64,000 bases of DNA from Ammoniphilus oxalaticus. Its GTDB lineage: Bacteria > Bacillota > Bacilli > Aneurinibacillales > RAOX-1. A program made the translations under genes and the position numbers. The notes beneath the pieces are model-generated. The model searched no databases. It had not been told where the DNA came from and saw nothing but the letters and a program-made list of their open reading frames with translations. Below are positions 60,671-64,000 of the stretch, one piece after another. The stretch lies in NCBI RefSeq assembly GCF_003609605.1, contig NZ_MCHY01000011.1, positions 124,001-188,000 of the forward strand, given 5' to 3'. Each line of letters starts with the position of its first letter. The first letter of the stretch is position 1.

Positions 60671-61804
60671 TTATGCTTGCGCCGCCGCTCCTTGATGCTT
60701 GGCGATCACTTGCTTGATTTTTTCAATCGCAAACTCAAGTTCTTCTTGTGTAATTGTAAAAGGAGGCAACAAGCGTAACACGTTCGGTCCCGCCATTAAC
60801 ACGAGAATGCCTTCGTCACGCAACTCACTAATAATCGGGGCCACCTCAACCTTACACTCCACCCCGACGAGCAACCCTTGGCCGCGACCGCCTAACTCAC
60901 TGCGCAAGTACTCCCCTTTTTGCTGGACTTGCGGTAAATACGATCCCACTTCCTCTAATGTCGCCAAACCCGCCGCCATTGCCAACGGATTCCCCCCGAA
61001 CGTCGAACCATGAGTGCCTGGGCCAAAGCTATCCGCCAAAAATTCTTTTGCGATCATCGCCCCAACAGGGAATCCGCTGCCAAGCCCCTTCGCCGAAGTC
61101 ACGATATCGGGTTCAAACTCGTAGTGCTGAAATCCGAACCATTTTCCTGTGCGACCAATGCCCGTTTGAATCTCATCGATAATCAACAGCAACTGATGCT
61201 CTTTCGCCAACGCCGCAATTTGCCTAACCCAATCCGAATCCGCGGGATTTACACCGCCTTCACCTTGCACCATTTCCAACATCACGGCGCACGTCTGCGG
61301 TGTAATCGCCGCTTGCAGCGCTTCTAGATCATTATACGGGACCGTTTTAAACCCAGCTGGCAACGGTTCAAAACCTTCTTTCACTTTATCTTGTCCCGTC
61401 GCTGTCAATGTCGCCAACGTCCGTCCATGAAAAGATTGTTCAAACGTAATAATTTCATACTTTCCTTGCTGATTCCCGTATCTCCGCGCTAATTTGATCG
61501 CCGCTTCGTTCGCTTCCGCTCCGCTATTGCAAAAAAACACACGATCCAAACCTGAGATTTCCGCTAATTTAGTCGCCAATTCTTCTTGAATCGGAATCTG
61601 AAATAAATTCGAACAGTGCCACAGCGTATCAAGTTGCTCGGCGACCTTCGCCTTCACCTTAGGCGGAACGTTACCAAGAGAATTCACTGCAATTCCCGAA
61701 ACAAGGTCTAAATATTTATTGCCTTCCGCATCAAATACATAGTTCCCTTCCCCTTTGACGATCGAAATCGGCCAACGTCCATAATTCGAAAATAAATGGC
61801 TCAT
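60671..61804 (-). CDS. argD: Acetylornithine transaminase
   Basis: A 377-residue class-III PLP aminotransferase. NSGAEANEAAIKLARR, ITFEQSFHGRT, LIIDEIQTGIGRTG and the PLP Lys in TSAKGLGSGFPVGAM are visible. Converts N-acetylglutamate semialdehyde to N-acetylornithine. Placed between argB and argF, three bases after argB. Confidence 0.95.
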   Translation of the reverse strand: MSHLFSNYGRWPISIVKGEGNYVFDAEGNKYLDLVSGIAVNSLGNVPPKVKAKVAEQLDTLWHCSNLFQIPIQEELATKLAEISGLDRVFFCNSGAEANEAAIKLARRYGNQQGKYEIITFEQSFHGRTLATLTATGQDKVKEGFEPLPAGFKTVPYNDLEALQAAITPQTCAVMLEMVQGEGGVNPADSDWVRQIAALAKEHQLLLIIDEIQTGIGRTGKWFGFQHYEFEPDIVTSAKGLGSGFPVGAMIAKEFLADSFGPGTHGSTFGGNPLAMAAGLATLEEVGSYLPQVQQKGEYLRSELGGRGQGLLVGVECKVEVAPIISELRDEGILVLMAGPNVLRLLPPFTITQEELEFAIEKIKQVIAKHQGAAAQA

Positions 61805-61807
61805 CGT

Positions 61808-62554
61808 CTAGTTCACCTTCCCTATAATCTTCGTGCCAACCGCTTGCCCTTGAACCGCCATTGTTAGGTTAGACGGATCAATGATCACAACCTGTTCCGC
61901 CGCTCGCAACGCGTCCATGGCCGCTTTCACTTTCGGAATCATCCCGCCAGTAATCACTTCGGAGTTAATCAGTTGATTAACTTGGTCCACTGTTAGTTCA
62001 GACAGCACCTCGCCATCTTCCATGACACCCGGCACGTCCGTCACGACGATCAATTGCGATACCTCAAGCGCTGCTGCGATCGCTCCAGCGGCTGTATCTG
62101 CGTTTATGTTGTAGGTTTGCCCATTTTCGTCGATACCCAAAGGCGCAATCACTGGGATCAAACCCATCCGACTAATAATCCGAATCGTTTCAGGATGAAC
62201 TTGCTCGATTTGACCAACAAATCCATGTGGTCCTTTTAATTGGCTCGCTTCAATTAAGTTACCATCCAGGCCACTCAACCCAAAACCAAGTCCGCCCAGC
62301 TTTTTCACAATTTGCTTATTCGTCTGACCAATCAACACCATTTCCACCACTTTGAGCGTCTGCTCATCCGTCACCCGCAATCCGTCGATAAACTGCGGCT
62401 CAATTCCGTACGTTTCCAACGCATTTGAAATAGCGGGCCCGCCGCCATGGACAATCACCGGATCAAATCCGTCTTTCTTTAACTGAATCAATTGTTCGTA
62501 TAAAGAATCGGGCAGATTGTCCAACGTGCTCCCGCCGCATTTTAAAACGATCAT
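61808..62554 (-). CDS. argB: Acetylglutamate kinase
   Basis: A 248-residue amino-acid kinase-fold enzyme phosphorylating N-acetylglutamate. KCGGSTL, HGGGPAI, GLSGLDG and INADTAAGAIAAAL motifs are intact. It follows argC by 24 bases; argJ, usually between them in Bacillus, is absent. The SD region GGGGAGAGAAAG is complementary over nine bases to the linker of the candidate small RNA at 20931-20939, which may be chance. Confidence 0.96.
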   Translation of the reverse strand: MIVLKCGGSTLDNLPDSLYEQLIQLKKDGFDPVIVHGGGPAISNALETYGIEPQFIDGLRVTDEQTLKVVEMVLIGQTNKQIVKKLGGLGFGLSGLDGNLIEASQLKGPHGFVGQIEQVHPETIRIISRMGLIPVIAPLGIDENGQTYNINADTAAGAIAAALEVSQLIVVTDVPGVMEDGEVLSELTVDQVNQLINSEVITGGMIPKVKAAMDALRAAEQVVIIDPSNLTMAVQGQAVGTKIIGKVN

Positions 62555-62578
62555 CTTTCTCTCCCCTTCGCGCTTTCC

Positions 62579-63589
62579 TTATGGATACAGCGGACTGAAC
62601 GTCAATCCTGTCGTTTCATCCAAGCCCGCCATGATATTCATATTTTGAATCGCCTGCCCCGCCGCGCCCTTGACCACGTTATCAATCACGGAGATAACGA
62701 TCAGGCGGTTCGTTCGAGGGTCCACATGGACTGCGATGTCACAGTAGTTTGAACCGGACACTTCTTTTGTTCTCGGATAGCTTCCCTCCGCGCGCAAACG
62801 AATGAACGGTTTCCCTTCGTAGGCTGCTTTGTACACTTCTTGAAAATCAACTTCCTCCGTTATTGTCGCATACATCGTACATAAAATCCCGCGTGTCATG
62901 GGCGCTAAATGCGGCGTAAAGGTAATCAAAGGTTGTTGCTCTGAAACGCGTTGCAACGTTTGTTCGATTTCTGGAGTATGTTGATGGTTCGCGACACGAT
63001 AGGCCGCAAAATTTTCGTTGACTTCTCCATAGTGTGTCGCAAGTGACGCCGAACGCCCCGCCCCAGATACCCCTGATTTTGCATCAATAATGATCGATTT
63101 TGGATCTATATAAGGCATCGCTGGCGCTAACCCAAGCGCAGCCGCCGTCGGATAACAACCCGGATTGGCGATCAATTGAGCGTTCTGAATTTGCTCTTTG
63201 AACCATTCGGGCAACCCATAGACCGCTTTTTGCAGATCAGATTCATTCGCAGTTTCTTTGTTATACCATGATTCGTATGTCTCTTTAGGAAGCCGGAAAT
63301 CACCCGATAAATCGATTACTTTCCGACCTGCTTCTAATAATGAAGGAACAAGTTTCGCGCTGACCCCAGACGGCGTCGCTAGAAAAACCCATTCCGCTGT
63401 TTTTTCCACGTCTAATTCTTCCAAAGTATGTTGTTCAATATTTGTCAAATGAGGATATACCTCTGTTAAATCAAGTCCAGCCTGTGAACTGGCAAACAAT
63501 GATTTGATTTTCGCGGTTGGGTGGTTTTGTAACAGCCTAATCAGCTCCACGCCACTGTATCCTGTCGCTCCAATAATCGAAATATTCAT
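62579..63589 (-). CDS. argC: N-acetyl-gamma-glutamyl-phosphate reductase
   Basis: A 336-residue NADPH-dependent reductase with the N-terminal GATGYSGVELIRLL dinucleotide motif and catalytic Cys in IANPGCYPTAAAL. The ATG at 63589 follows GGGAGAG by six bases; an in-frame TTG at 63610 lies before the SD. First gene of the arginine cluster, controlled by the ARG-box promoter just upstream. Confidence 0.96.
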   Translation of the reverse strand: MNISIIGATGYSGVELIRLLQNHPTAKIKSLFASSQAGLDLTEVYPHLTNIEQHTLEELDVEKTAEWVFLATPSGVSAKLVPSLLEAGRKVIDLSGDFRLPKETYESWYNKETANESDLQKAVYGLPEWFKEQIQNAQLIANPGCYPTAAALGLAPAMPYIDPKSIIIDAKSGVSGAGRSASLATHYGEVNENFAAYRVANHQHTPEIEQTLQRVSEQQPLITFTPHLAPMTRGILCTMYATITEEVDFQEVYKAAYEGKPFIRLRAEGSYPRTKEVSGSNYCDIAVHVDPRTNRLIVISVIDNVVKGAAGQAIQNMNIMAGLDETTGLTFSPLYP

Positions 63590-63618
63590 AGCAATCTCTC
63601 CCTGTTTCAAATCTAATA

Positions 63619-63653
63619 TGAATCATTATACAGTCTGTATAATTTTTATACAA
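63619..63653 (-). promoter_or_regulatory. argC promoter with two ARG-box-like sites
   Basis: TTGTAT (63648-63653), 17 bases, TATAAT (63625-63630). The -10 lies in TGAATCATTATACA (63619-63632), 12 of 14 matches to TGAATAATTATTCA. The -35 lies in the palindrome TGTATAATTTTTATACA (63636-63652). The sites are three bases apart, the usual ArgR pair spacing. Confidence 0.75.
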
Positions 63654-63743
63654 CACCTATTTTCATCAAAGAGATAAGACACGCCGACGATGCATACATA
63701 TGTTGTGAGTCAAAGTATAACCGAGAAAAAGGAGGACTTCCGC

Positions 63744-64000
63744 ATGAATCGACCTGCTGGATTTTGGGTGCGATTGTTGGCGATCATTGCCGATACGATC
63801 GTACTTAGTTTTATCAACATGTTCTTTATTTTGTTTCTAGGCGAAAGCTCGCTCTTTTACGCGTTATCAGCCGTAATTGGGTGGCTTTATTTCGCCGGGT
63901 TGGAGTCGTCATCACGTCAAGCAACCTTGGGCAAAATGTTATTCAGCTTAAAAGTAACTGATTTGTCTGGAAATCGAATTTCGTTTGCCCGGGCGACAGG
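63744..64000 (+). CDS. RDD-family membrane protein (partial, runs off the window)
   Basis: The frame is open from ATG at 63744 to the window end (85 codons). The start, FWVRLLAIIADTIVLSF, is a typical RDD first helix with Arg and Asp, and ATLGKMLFSLKVTDLSGNRI is the second conserved block. RDD proteins are small polytopic membrane proteins of mostly unknown function, some linked to Na+ or compatible-solute transport. Strong SD GGAGG eight bases upstream. Divergent from argC. Confidence 0.82.
   Translation, partial: MNRPAGFWVRLLAIIADTIVLSFINMFFILFLGESSLFYALSAVIGWLYFAGLESSSRQATLGKMLFSLKVTDLSGNRISFARAT

Overview
The window reads as chromosomal DNA of a Gram-positive, endospore-forming member of the Bacillales. 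The evidence is a B. subtilis-like core gene order, a Spo0E-type phosphatase, Crh and HPr kinase, a CtsR-type operator at clpP, a CcpA cre site, ArgR-type boxes, caa3 oxidase genes and HemQ. I cannot name the genus. I found no mobile element, prophage, CRISPR array or tRNA gene. Most genes lie on the minus strand. GTG and TTG starts are common and I set many starts by the Shine-Dalgarno (SD) sequence.

Layout. 1-2000: a YokU-like zinc-ribbon protein and coproheme decarboxylase (hemQ) on the plus strand, facing a small unknown gene. 2000-7300: caa3 cytochrome oxidase (ctaCDEF), with assembly genes ctaG and a DUF420/CtaM-like gene behind a terminator. 7300-8440: a gene-poor stretch and tmRNA. 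8440-13160: smpB, rnr, two tandem alpha/beta hydrolases, secG. 13240-19200: gap-pgk-tpiA-gpmI-eno. 19200-21780: rpoN, a candidate CcpA-controlled small RNA, and clpP. 21790-26080: crh, whiA, yvcK, rapZ, trxB. 26080-33700: a TPR protein and hisZGDBAFI. 33840-37440: a PNPOx-like protein, a class-III aminotransferase, a methyltransferase and a thioesterase. 37440-45640: an unknown membrane protein, yvoF-like, ppaX, lgt, hprK, uvrA, uvrB. 45700-51860: csbA-like, minJ-like, ctpB-like, an M23 peptidase, ftsX, ftsE. 51900-53470: VanW-family protein and Spo0E-like protein. 53700-63660: argH, argG, RNase P RNA, a Lon-type protease, then argF, argD, argB, argC. 63744-end: start of an RDD-family protein.

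How the genes work together. The carbon-control system is well represented: hprK, crh, ppaX, yvcK, rapZ, glycolysis and a perfect cre site. smpB, rnr and tmRNA form the trans-translation module. FtsEX, the M23 hydrolase, CtpB and MinJ point to cell division and wall remodelling. The his and arg clusters are nearly complete, but hisH is missing between hisB and hisA, argJ between argC and argB, and cggR upstream of gap.

The most interesting non-coding signal is at 20874-20986 on the plus strand. A near-consensus sigma-A promoter overlapped by a cre site drives a predicted RNA of about 78 nt with a 5' hairpin, a pyrimidine-rich linker and a strong terminator, and no reading frame. This is the architecture of a glucose-repressed regulatory small RNA.
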